DNA from: Thamnaconus septentrionalis
Lineage: Eukaryota > Chordata > Actinopteri > Tetraodontiformes > Monacanthidae
DNA length: 64,000 nt
Reading direction: 5' to 3'
Assembly (NCBI GenBank): GCA_009823395.1
Contig: CM020514.1
Coordinates: 15,021,466-15,085,465, forward strand
Shown: in pieces, positions 39,201-64,000 of the stretch
Layout: every line of letters starts with the position of its first letter
Position numbering within the stretch: position 1 is the first letter of the stretch
Notes under the pieces: generated by a model
The model's database searches: none
Seen by the model: only the letters and a program-made list of their open reading frames with translations
What the model was told of the DNA's origin: nothing
Program-made: the position numbers and the translations under genes

Positions 39201-40469
39201 CAAAATGTGTACATCAGTAGTGGTTGTATGGCAACATCTTTATGAAGCAATGCAATACTCAAAACAATAAAATGTCTACTTTACCTCTTTCGTTTCCTCT
39301 TTAGAGAAGACACAATCATGGACAAAAAAATAAATACAATCATTATTTATAATCAACATTAATTCTTAACATTTTTTTTTCCGTGAATATTTGTAAAGAG
39401 AAAACTTGGATGGATAACATTTAGCTCAGATATCTTACCTTTGGATGCTCCAGGTGGAGCCTCGTACATAAAATTGAGGCCATTTTTAACACGATCATCG
39501 CCCATCAGCACCCTACAACAGAGGTAATTACATGAGATTAAAATGAGTGAAAATGTTTAAGTCTGTAAGCTTAGCATGCAGTATCAAAAAGTATCTTATA
39601 GTTCTTGTATGTATCATTAAAATAAATAAATAAAAAAGCAACGTTTGAAGGAGATGGAAGGAGTTTTGTTCTGTAGCTGTCCTCTGACCTGTTGTTGTAG
39701 GTCTCCTGCTCTTTCAGGTAGGCTTGCATAAGATCTTCCTGCTTGCTTTTCTCGAAGGTGAGTTTCTGTTCTGCAATCCATACCTGTAAGATCCACATAA
39801 GAGTTTAGATATGAGACAACATTTTTAAATTGCTTAATTTTGCATGTACATCAGAATATTTGGATTATCTTCATATACTGGCAATATACAAAACAATGTA
39901 ATATAGTTGGTGATTTAAACATGAAATACTTCTAGCTTTTTTTCTTATTTTTTAAATATCATTGTGGAATATATACACATTATGTCAACGTCCTTTCCAT
40001 ACACAGCTGATCAACTCAAGGAGACTCGTTTACAGCAAATTGCATGTCAAAAAACAATCCGTGTTTCTTTGAAAATGTATTTACCTCTCTTCGGCTATTA
40101 TATAATACAGCATATGCAAATAAAGATTTTTAACAACTCCACATTTCAACTGAGTGGATTTTCATGCGGTTAGCAGTAGCTTACCACATATGGATTTCGA
40201 CGGTTTGTAGTTTTAAATTTATGACCGGTTAAGCTACAGAGCCAAAAACTACGTCTTCCAAGACTTGTCTACGTGTTTGTTTACAGTACGAGTATTTACA
40301 TGAAGTGAACCGTAGTAACTGTTAGAATGAAGCCAGGTAGGGCCGCTAGCTGAAGCACAGGAGAAAGCTAACAATGTGAACCGATATTAGCACTCACCTT
40401 CTTTATATTTGATTTCGACGCAGGATGAAAATCTTTCTTGCACATGAAATTGGCAAAGGACTTCCCCAT
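36246..40469 (-). CDS. cir1: Corepressor interacting with RBPJ 1 (CIR1)
   Basis: Nuclear corepressor that bridges CBF1/RBPJ to histone deacetylase complexes and also associates with splicing factors (family knowledge). Ten coding exons in gene order: 40469-40398, 39783-39689, 39512-39439, 39298-39285, 38964-38912, 38799-38751, 38357-38237, 37510-37401, 37206-37121, 36891-36246. They sum to 1320 nt, 439 aa, with all phases consistent. The start [20 protein letters not shown] matches the CIR N-terminal domain. A CCHC zinc knuckle lies at Cys125, Cys128, His133, Cys140, followed by [12 protein letters not shown]. The last exon gives a lysine-rich tract, a serine run and an RS-rich tail. Exon 4 is only 14 nt (see findings). 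Head to head with scrn3, tail to tail with sp9. Confidence 0.95.
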
Positions 40470-41542
40470 GTTTAACAAAAATCTATAACTCAAAATTAAT
40501 TAACTCAGCATAAAGGTCAGGCAACGTATTCGCTAGCGTTGCTCCTACGCACGTAAACAGCTCCTTCTTCTTCTTCTTTTATCATTCGGGTCACCCCGAC
40601 TCGCATACATTTGCGCCATCTGCTGGATTAAAGTACGAGCAAAAATATAAGAGCAAAAACCTTTGACAACGGTTCAGCACGTTTTTGAATTAAATCGTGT
40701 TATACCAATAACATACATGGTATACTATGACAATATATGACTCTTTGGTAAATGTAAAATACCGCGTACTGCGGTTATTTTTGGTATAATTATTCAGGCC
40801 TACCTTGAAGTGTTGCTTTTTGTGTTACTGCTGTTCAGGTGTGCATAGTTCCACAGGTAAATGGACAGTTAAAATACAGTATGTAGTAGCTAGCATGTGT
40901 AAGTCAGAGGGGTTGTTCGTTTTGTTTTGTTGTCCCTCCCCCACTGTTCTATTGTATAAGTAAAATATTTTGAATGGACGTTTTATAAAGCGTTTTACAT
41001 GTTTCACCTTGAAAAACATTTAATTGAAAGTGTCGACCTAGCTTACGCTTCTTAAAAAGTAAAAACAACAACAACAAACAAACAAACAAAAAAAAACTGC
41101 CGCGAAATGCAGCTTCAATCGAGACAGATTTGACATTATTTGGGTGCATTTTTTTTTTTTTAGGCCACAGCAACGTAACTTATGTCTGTGTCTGTCAACA
41201 CGTTGAGAACATTTCTCAAGAGTACGTTACCAAATTTCAGGTTGTAATGAGAGCAGCAGCCGCGTTATCACCGACGTTTTCAGACAGTTTGCCGGGTGAA
41301 CGCAACACTGATTTAAAGCTTCTGGTCACGTGACCTAGCCACACTGCGCCTGCGCTGCACTGGGTCAATGCGTAAACAGAAACTCAGGAGAAATAGAAAC
41401 TCCAGCTGGAAGTTCTCTGTGGAACAATCGTACCCCGGTCAGCTACATGATCGTTATCCCGCCGGTTTGCTGAAAGGCTCGTTAGGCTAACTAGTAGTAG
41501 CATTATATAGCTTTTATCCGGCGGAGACACTGTCAGTTGAAC
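40470..41542. promoter_or_regulatory. Head-to-head promoter region between cir1 and scrn3
   Basis: The cir1 ATG (40469) and scrn3 ATG (41543) are divergent and 1.07 kb apart, so both promoters lie here. A CTT run and CTCF-like motif sit just upstream of cir1 (40560-40626). The scrn3-proximal end carries a GC-rich patch with GTCACGTGAC (palindromic E-box/CACGTG, about 41325-41334), a USF/CLEAR-like site. The middle (40670-41150) is AT-rich without clear motifs. Confidence 0.5.
40613..40626 (-). promoter_or_regulatory. CTCF-like core motif upstream of cir1
   Basis: Minus strand CCAGCAGATGGCGC satisfies the commonly used core CCASYAGRKGGCRS at every position. It lies about 145 bp upstream of the cir1 ATG, in the bidirectional spacer. 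It may have arrived with a short repeat, since a CTT run precedes it. Occupancy is unknown. Confidence 0.4.
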
Positions 41543-43332
<1,790 letters not shown>

Positions 43333-44540
43333 GCAGGCGAAACAATGTCGGACTCAACTTAAACATAGATTATTTACAAATGGAGGATCGAACAACACAG
43401 CATTTTGAGTTTGGCAATAAAATTTATTTAAAAACACAAATACACATTATTCATTTGCAGCATTTAACAAAAATAAAGTAGTCAAGGCAATTTAATCAGT
43501 AGTTCTAAAAACACTCTCCCTGAAAGTAAATATTTATTAACAGTTAGTTTTCTGTTTATTTTTTTGGTTGCTATTTACTTAAGCGCTTGAAGCCCTTTAG
43601 ACCATTACAAAAGTGGCTAATGATTTGTTACATGCATTTTTTTCACATGTTATGACAACATAAACAATCTGAGACTAAACTGAATGTCAGCAACCTGTAA
43701 TTGGTTTTAAACTTAACTTTCCTTTGTGTATTTGGCAAATAACAAAAGAGCAAAAGTAATTAACACCCAATGGCTTTTGTTAACGACCTGCATCATCAGT
43801 TGGTTTATTGCATTAGCATAAGATTTGTATGTATTGACTGCATTACTTCAGAATACATTCATTTATGAAAGACATAGATTAAGGGTTAAACTTCAGATTA
43901 AGTCATTTGAGGATTTTCTTTAAAGTGCTGGCAAGCCATACTGTGGTTCAGTAGTCCCTTTTTTGTTTTTGAAGCCCTGATTGCTTCTTCACTGGCCAAC
44001 AAATGAACTAACTATATTCTGCAGTACAAAGCTGTAGTTGCATTTGCCATTTGTCTGCAGTGCAAGCTCTACCTACCTGCCTCAAAGTGTCTCATTAGCA
44101 GGTTTGTTGTATACATCTAACATCTAAGTACTTGATAAATTAAAAAGTCCAGTGCATAGTAGCTTTTGTACTAATAAAAAAAAAACACATTTCAGAATTT
44201 TAAATGCCAGTCATAGTAGGTGGAGTTAAAAAGAACCTTTAGCCTCAACACTAGAAATTCCCTTTATACAGGATCCACATTATGCATATTGCACATTCCA
44301 CTGTACAATCCTGCTGCAATATGCAGTAGACACCAAATGCCTAGTCAAGAGCCATTACCCTCCCACTGCACAATGCAGTGTGACCAGTGTGTGGAGAGCG
44401 CAAGTCAGCACTGGCACACTGTGGAGTCAGCTCTTCTTAAAATATCGGTATTTTTCTCGCTGAGCCAGCTGGCAGTCATTTAGAAAAAAAACAATACAAA
44501 ACGATCTCTATTTCCACACGGAACACCTCGTCCTTGCGCG
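43333..44540. other. Convergent scrn3/gpr155 3' spacer
   Basis: Contains the short scrn3 3' UTR and most probably the gpr155 3' UTR. AT-rich, no coding potential recognised, no clear mobile element. Confidence 0.5.
43416..43428. terminator. Back-to-back poly(A) signals for scrn3 (+) and possibly gpr155 (-)
   Basis: The sequence AATAAAATTTATT contains AATAAA on the plus strand 84 nt after the scrn3 stop and AATAAA on the minus strand (TTTATT, 43423-43428). Use for scrn3 is likely; use for gpr155 would imply a 3' UTR of about 1.1 kb and is inference. Confidence 0.5.
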
Positions 44541-51958
<7,418 letters not shown>

Positions 51959-52330
51959 GGTGGCGGCGATCCGTCCGTCCCTCCCAAGGCTCAGTTTGCG
52001 GTCGCGCTTATGTCATGTTTGGTCGATACTGTGTGATGAGAGGTAGGAGTCAGAGGAGACGGCACCGGAAACCGCTGTCAAATAAACGACTGGGTGTGTG
52101 AAGTTACACGAGTTCGTGTCCCTGCTGGTTTCCGATTTAACTGATTTCCTTTTTAAAAACATGGCATGATTTGTCATATTGCGCAGTGTTGTGCTGACTG
52201 CAATGTGGCGTTGAATATGCTGGTTTGTTCACTCGAGGGAAAAGAACAAGACACATCGATACATACGTTTGGGTATTTTCAAGGCAAACCGAGGGTAACC
52301 AGTTGTCCCAGTCAAACTGATACCTGGTGC

Positions 52331-52338
52331 TGACGTCA
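52331..52338. promoter_or_regulatory. Full palindromic CRE (TGACGTCA)
   Basis: Perfect CREB/ATF consensus about 370 bp upstream of the gpr155 ATG. Position fits a promoter or first-intron element; function unproven. Confidence 0.4.
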
Positions 52339-53115
52339 GATTTTTGTTGGAGTAAAATCGAGTCCAGCTCGTATGTGTATGTATGTATGTATGTATGTAT
52401 TTATATATATATTTTTTTTAAATTGTCACTAATACACAGTGCTCACTTACAGAAGCTAATTCGCTGTGGCAGTTGTGGGCTGCGACTTTCAAATCGCCGG
52501 TAACACGTTGTGCACGGTTGTGACGAATCTGCTGACGGCGGCGCAACACACACATCCGCAGCCGTTCGGCGAGGAAACCAGTTAAATCGGAAATCAGTCG
52601 AGGCACAACACCGGCGGGATTCGCCCTCACCTCTGCGCGTCAAAGTTGTGTCTCCTCCTCGTGTCAACCTCCTCTGAGCCATTAGCATTAGCGGCGCCAG
52701 CTAACTGACATCGTACAACAAATAACAGCAGCCCCGGCCGGCGGCGGCTCGGAGTCGGGCCAACGTCGTACGGAAAGCCACGACGTTAGCGACTTAATAC
52801 ATAGTTGTGTGCCTGACTCGAGTCTAGTCGGGTTACACAACTGCCGCCGCCTGCTAAAGTGCCGCACTGTCACCGCGTGACGTTGTACAACAACTCCGTC
52901 CAACACAACAAGTTTCACAACAAGAGAGATTTGCGTACTGCGAAGAGTGATCCTCCAATCATATTAGATTAGACTGTAGGGGGCGCGGTCTGCTTCACCT
53001 GACTCGTCCTCCCAATGCTGTGTTATTAACCAATGTGAACTCAAACTAACAGAGTGACCTGTCGAGTGTGTGACTTTGTTTCGTAACTGTTTGACAAGAG
53101 TGTATTTACCTTAAC

Positions 53116-53116
<1 letters not shown>

Positions 53117-53204
<88 letters not shown>
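53117..53204. repeat. (AAT)n microsatellite
   Basis: About 29 uninterrupted AAT units in the gpr155-chrna1 spacer. Confidence 0.95.
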
Positions 53205-53206
<2 letters not shown>

Positions 53207-54138
53207 GCCTTTAGCAAACTGAGTTACAAAAAAGTGTATTTGTTTTATTATTTCATTTCGCTTCAAGTCCTTGCAGTAAACGTACCGTTTGACCTCACAA
53301 TCATCAGGCCAGTGAGGGAAAACAAAATGAGGTGAAATTGTCAACATGAAGTATGGACTATGTTCATGTGATGTGCTTAGTTTTGAGTTAATTTTCCTTA
53401 TGCACATTATTATATTTTATTATAATTTTATACATCATAAATGAACAAATGCATTTATGGAATATATTTAGATAACCTTGCCCAAATATGACTAGTACAT
53501 ATTCACTACATATCAAAAGTTAGTTGGAATCATGTAACAAAGAATGTATTGTATGTTAGTAGCCATAATAATATGGATAAGGTTAGCTTTCTTTCCTGTT
53601 TTATCTTTTTTATTATTTGGGAGGGAAGCTTTTTCTCAACACATGAAAGACAACAGCTCTTTTCAGAAATGTTAAAAGTCACAAGAAATAAATATACATG
53701 AATAGGCAGAGATATAAAAGAAATGAATGGCTGGATGCATGAATTGCACCAAACTGCAATGAGTAACTAATTACACCGACTGAAATCATCAGATGGTTTT
53801 CACTCTATGATATAGTTCTGTGTATAGTACTGTATGTACGTGTGTGTGTGTGTGTGTGTGTGTACATTATGGTGAAGAAATATAGATTACACATAAATAA
53901 GTAAAGAATGACAGCTATAATATGTGTCCCACCTTAAACCACACAGACATTAATATTTGAATTGTTCCCTGTGTGCTTGTCAAAGAACTCTCTGTAATGT
54001 GTTATTGTATGAGCACACTTACACACAAAAGAACGCCCAGAAATATAAAATGTAGGCCACAGTTTCTGTGCGGGTCCAGTAAAGCAGCAGTAGAGATGAA
54101 CCTCGCGGATGAACATGTGAAAAATGAGGCTCTGTGGT

Positions 54139-59854
<5,716 letters not shown>

Positions 59855-60530
59855 CCTTGCCAACAAGGCGTCCACAGATAAGAGCGAAGCAGCCCGGCGA
59901 CCACCTGAGAATTAAACACGTCTGACCCACCTAAAGCATTCTTTCAGCACCGGCAAATGACTTATTGTGCGCCCGCGCGAGCCGTCCCGCTGGCTGTCTT
60001 GTTGACAGCGGATGTGAGTGTGCGGCTGCCAAGGCTTGTCATCTGAGAGGGCGACATTCTTCTTTGTGCGTTATAAGATCAACATGCCGGAGTAATCCAC
60101 CACTAAAATATCCCATCCAGAGCGCGGCCACACATGACCTCGAGGTGCAAAGACACAACACATGCTCGCCGCTCTAAGTTTGACTTGGACCACCGATTAA
60201 CTATTAAAGCAGCAGTTTGATATTTATATCATGTTTTTATGTACTGGATAAATTCTTACCATCTATCTCAATGGCTACTCTTGAAATGTGTGCATATACT
60301 TAAGTGGTACTTTTTTAAGGAACAATCTTGAATTTTTTAAAAAACAGTTTAAAAATCAAATGGCCGGTGTGCAAGATTTATCGGCCTCAAGTGGTCAGAA
60401 AGCAAACTGCAAGAAAGTCAATGCTAATCCTTGTTGTCCAACTCCATGTTGCGTCGATCCTGTGCCAGCTGTGATGTCAGGTCACTGAACATGCAGCACA
60501 TCTGCAGGCTTGGCAGCTGCAGGTACCTGC
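59855..60530 (-). promoter_or_regulatory. chrna1 upstream region with E-boxes
   Basis: E-boxes CACCTG (59902-59907) and CAAATG (59954-59959) lie within 110 bp of the ATG. A second group, CAGCTG (60466-60471), CATCTG (60499-60504) and CAGCTG (60514-60519), is about 610-670 bp upstream. Muscle AChR promoters depend on paired myogenic E-boxes (knowledge); which of these acts is unknown. Confidence 0.4.
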
Positions 60531-63500
60531 TGGTGCAACGTGGCCACTTTCCTTCAAGTGGCCAACTTGTTTCCCTTTTAGGTCAATTCACATTTTATTG
60601 AATTTACTGTTCGCATCATCCGCTTTTCATTAAAATCCAAGCTGCATGTCACTGTCTCGACATTGCCTGGCTTGAAAGTGGTGACAGAGCAGTTAAATGC
60701 AATAACTCGGTCATTTTGTTTAGCAAGAGTCAAACTAAAAGGCAGCTGAGACACAGATGAGGCGTGTTTGTTCAGAGTGTTTGCCTGTGTGTTTGTGTGA
60801 AGTGTGCGGCGTGTGGAGACAAACCAAGAGAGAGAAAATGGGCATAAAGAAGGGAGGGGCCTATATGGGCTAACTGAAGCACCAGGTGCTGAGAATTAGT
60901 CAAGAGGGGAACTCCGCCCTCCTGCTGTTACCTGCAGCATCAGAGAAACAAATGTGGGGAATCTGAGGAAAACTGACGTCGCAATCTCCATTGACCTGAT
61001 GATCATCTACAGGACGCATTTCACTCTGAAACTGTGCAGAATGAGGCCTGACAAGTCGCTGTTTAATAGATTTAATCTTACTTATTTACAACTAAACTTT
61101 ATAGGTCTTGAAGATAAGCATACACCTACACATTAGTCCTTCATTAATTAAAATCAAAAAAATCTAGAGAATCTCATCTTTTTGGACCACCAGGTGTTAC
61201 CCGTCTTGTTTTCTCTGGTCAGTCGCCGCCCCCATCAGGATCGTGACGGGTCACGCAACTCAATTTCCACACACCCCCAGTGTGTTCAATCAGCCAGTCA
61301 CTCAAGCACGCGCCTCATTCATCTCAGTTAAGGACAAATGACCGTTTTGGCAAAGACTGAATTAGGGGACATTTGTCTCACCCCTCACCCATTCTCCCCC
61401 AATCACTCAGGCCACCTGAATTCACACCATACAGACCCCGTATTGCTTCCTGCTAAAGCATGTCAGGGAAACCGCCATTGTGTGTGCTCAGCCGTCTTGT
61501 ATTGTGAGGCCACTGGAGAGTTCGCAACATGATCCACATCTCCAGACGACCATGAGAGCCTTGTGTGCTCCGGGGCCGTCCTGTAAGTGATTAAATGTTC
61601 ATTGAATGTGAAAGAAGGCGTCCGTGTAATATCTGCAGGGGGTGGATGAAAACTGGACCGCGTGCTGGATGTTTATGCCTCAGTACAGATGAAAGGGGAT
61701 TAGAATGTTTATTGAGGGGATTATGGTGTGCGGAGAGTGCTGTAGTTTATTGTACACGGTGCTAAAAAAACAAACAAAACAAATGCAGAGATGTCCGTCA
61801 TTATTGCGCCCTGGTGGCCTGAATACTTCACACCTCTGGCGTTTGGTGAAGGTGTCAGCACAAATATATTAGTGAGCGAATAAAACAAAAGAGCAGAACT
61901 GCATAAACATATAGGCATTGTTCTTAGCTGTATTTTTGTTCTTTGTTAAATCTGAAAACAAAGCAAACATTTCCATTTCACACGTTTCACACGACTGAAT
62001 TGGATCCTCCCTTACGTTTTTTTTCTCTTTGCTCCAAAAATGTATTCATAGTGGCAGTTTTCAGACAGGAAGGCATTACCATCCGGTAAACAGCAAAAGG
62101 TCACTTATCTCATGGATCACGGCCTTTCAAATTTACTCTCATTACCGTGAATGGGGCACGTTCGCCACACAATGCGCTCACATCGCATCAGCCTGCCGCT
62201 CTGGCAGCGTCTGACGGGGAGATGGAGAGCTTGATAGCTCCACTAGCCGCGCTTTTCCTCCCTTCACAGTGCTCGCCCGCCATAGATGGAGCTATGATAT
62301 ATTAAAAAAAAAGGCGGGGGGTGGGCGATAATGGCAGGCGAGGCTAAACGCTTGGATGAAAATCCAATTTCGCCGAACAATCACCGGCCCTATTCTTCAC
62401 CAGGCTTACATGAACTCGACGTGGCCACGAAACTAGAGCAGTTAAATGTCAAGCAGTCAGTGCTGCTCAGATGCTCCACTGGAAATTTAAGCAGGGAGGG
62501 AATAAAGGGTTGATGAAGAGGCGGGTCTTGACGTGAACACTTGAAATCACAGCTGCCGACATTAAAAACTCACCCTCGCGCCGAACAATGTGCAGCAACA
62601 GTCGTGCAACGAGCCGCCGCGCTCTGGCACGGCTGTTTTTACGAAGACGTCGCACGGAAACGCACAACCTGTGGGTGAGTCAGTCTGGTGCGCATGAATC
62701 TGATGTGACATTGTTTGCACATACATCCAGTAATTAACAGTTTCCCCGAGTGCTGCCGCCGGAGGTGATGTTTGTGTGTTTGCTTTTAATCAAGCCCTGA
62801 ATCAGTGTGACTGATGAGTTGTACGGGTGTGTGTATTGTGGGTGGTGGTGGTGGTGGTGGGGAGTTGGAGGGTGGGGGGTGAAGTCACATGACATGTGGC
62901 TCTCGGGCACAACTTGTCATCATGAATATGCACAGTGGTGGACTGTCGTGCTTTACTTTCAGGCTTCCTCTCACTTGCAGCAGAGAAATATGTTTTTCCA
63001 TACAACATTCTTCACCACCATTAAATAGTCCAATTATTCAATTGGTTGAATAAAGATGTTGTCTGTTTCATAAATCAGGACGAGATCACATAATATAAAA
63101 GAATGTCTGCTCCAAATTTTTATGCTCTTTTTAAATTAAAAGACATTATAATCGATTAAAAACAGTGTTACAAACAAACCATTGTGCAGGTACACTACCA
63201 GTCAAAAGTCTGGACACACTATCTATTGCAATGTTTTTTCTTTATCTTTAGTACTTTCTAAATTTTAGATACAAAAGACATCAAACATATGAGCAAGATA
63301 TATGTAATTACAAAGAAAAACACGTTAAATAACTCTAAATTAGCTTTTTACGAAAGGTGGCTAGTTTGAAGAATTTAAATCTAAAACGTTTTTGAGTTAT
63401 TTTACACTTTTATTGTTTCCTACATAATTCCGTATGTGCTCATACGTAGTTTTGATGCCTTCAGTGAGAAACTGCAACGTTAATAGTCATGAGAATGAAA

Positions 63501-64000
63501 GAAAAGACATTAAATTCAAAGGGTGCGTCCAAACTTTTGACTGGTAGTGTATTTAGGATGCTTATTGTTCTAGTGAAACAGACCAATACCTGCAGCACCA
63601 CACTGAAATATTTCCAAGAGCAACACTAGTGCTAAACTTGTGTATTAGCAGTGGATTAAATATGCATTTTTAAAAAGGAAGGGCTGCAAATGAGCCCAGA
63701 GAGGATAATGATCCTCTTCCCTCTCACCGCCTCGCTGTCTGCTCTGGCTTGCATTATTATTTGGTTCACTCTAATTCAATTCTGAATTTTTCTGAATCTT
63801 ATGAATTTTTTATGGCAATAAAAAGGCATAGGGAGTCCCTCCCTCCCCTTTCTCCCCAACCCTTCCCCCCTGCAAATGCGGCTTCTGTCTGCATCGTCTG
63901 CATTGTCTGCAAACCCCCAACACGTCCAAAGAAAAAGGGCGATGCAGGTTGAACACGTAATGCGATGCAGCTTTTATTATGGCGATTCCGACTGGCTCAT
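60531..64000. other. Intergenic DNA upstream of chrna1, no gene recognised
   Basis: Open frames are short (60-73 aa) and resemble nothing known. Contains a G-rich GGT run near 62840-62880, a foldback element (63191-63551) and short poly-A stretches. No CHN1 or WIPF1 exon is seen. Confidence 0.5.
63191..63551. mobile_element. Foldback Tc1/mariner-like MITE with TA target duplication
   Basis: Begins TA-CACTACCAGTCAAAAGT and ends with its inverse, ACTTTTGACTGGTAGTG-TA. The two halves are imperfect inverted copies for about 165 bp each, meeting near 63340-63390; both contain the GGACxCAC and GACATCAAA/GGCATCAAA blocks. The terminal sequence is one commonly seen in fish Tc1-like elements. No transposase coding sequence. 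Confidence 0.75.

Larger units (their letters stand above)
51959..54138. promoter_or_regulatory. gpr155 5' flank and chrna1 3' flank
   Basis: The gpr155 promoter should lie in the right-hand GC-rich part (about 52420-52990). The stretch includes a palindromic CRE TGACGTCA (52331-52338), a GTAT repeat (52374-52399), a CTCF-like ACTGTAGGGGGCGC (52973-52986), and a pure AAT repeat (53117-53204). From 53210 to 54138 is AT-rich chrna1 3' flank/3' UTR with a (TG)n at 53838-53862. No WIPF1-like or other coding exon is recognised. Confidence 0.5.

Noticed and set aside
62331..62513. 60-codon open frame MAGEAKRLDENP...
   Set aside because: Short, no recognised similarity, no splice partners; likely chance.

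Overview
The window looks like a teleost fish chromosome segment. It has vertebrate-type split genes with GT..AG introns, and the intergenic and intronic DNA is rich in (CA)n, (GA)n, (TAA)n and (TA)n microsatellites. It also carries short inverted-repeat elements and retroelement 3' tails of kinds common in fish genomes. I recognise six protein-coding genes. Left to right they are ola1 (minus, 3' part outside the window), sp9 (plus), cir1 (minus), scrn3 (plus), gpr155 (minus) and chrna1 (minus). From general knowledge this is the gene order and orientation of human 2q31 (OLA1-SP9-CIR1-SCRN3-GPR155-WIPF1-CHRNA1), except that no WIPF1 is visible between gpr155 and chrna1.

Layout. 1-31.3 kb: ola1, encoded on the minus strand by small exons scattered through long introns; the last exons lie left of position 1. 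These introns hold most of the repeats and probably regulatory DNA for the neighbouring developmental gene. 31.2-31.6 kb: a compact head-to-head promoter between ola1 and sp9. 31.6-33.5 kb: sp9, two coding exons. 33.5-36.2 kb: AT-rich sp9/cir1 tail-to-tail spacer with candidate conserved noncoding sequence. 36.2-40.5 kb: cir1, 10 coding exons. 40.5-41.5 kb: second head-to-head promoter. 41.5-43.3 kb: scrn3, 7 coding exons. 43.3-44.5 kb: tail-to-tail spacer. 44.5-52 kb: gpr155, 15 coding exons. 54.1-59.9 kb: chrna1, 9 coding exons. 59.9-64 kb: upstream DNA with no recognisable gene.

For cir1, scrn3, gpr155 and chrna1 I joined every coding exon on paper using splice sites and reading phase. Each gives an uninterrupted frame from ATG to stop (439, 418, 815 and 454 aa); sp9 gives 446 aa. 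The genes do not form a functional pathway: an Obg-like ATPase, a limb/forebrain zinc-finger factor, a Notch corepressor, a secernin, a lysosomal cholesterol sensor and the muscle acetylcholine receptor alpha subunit. The linkage is best explained by conserved synteny, perhaps held together by long-range sp9 regulation (inference).

I found no new biochemical system. The most unusual item is a decayed same-orientation copy of gpr155 exons 6-7 inside gpr155 intron 1 (about 51.1-51.36 kb), with an in-frame stop. Other items are a palindromic shared poly(A) signal between scrn3 and gpr155, a 14-nt microexon in cir1, an 11-bp G-rich minisatellite, a foldback Tc1-like element, and CTCF-like motifs. 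Exon boundaries were derived by eye; 5' ends, transcription starts and all regulatory calls are less certain than the coding exons.
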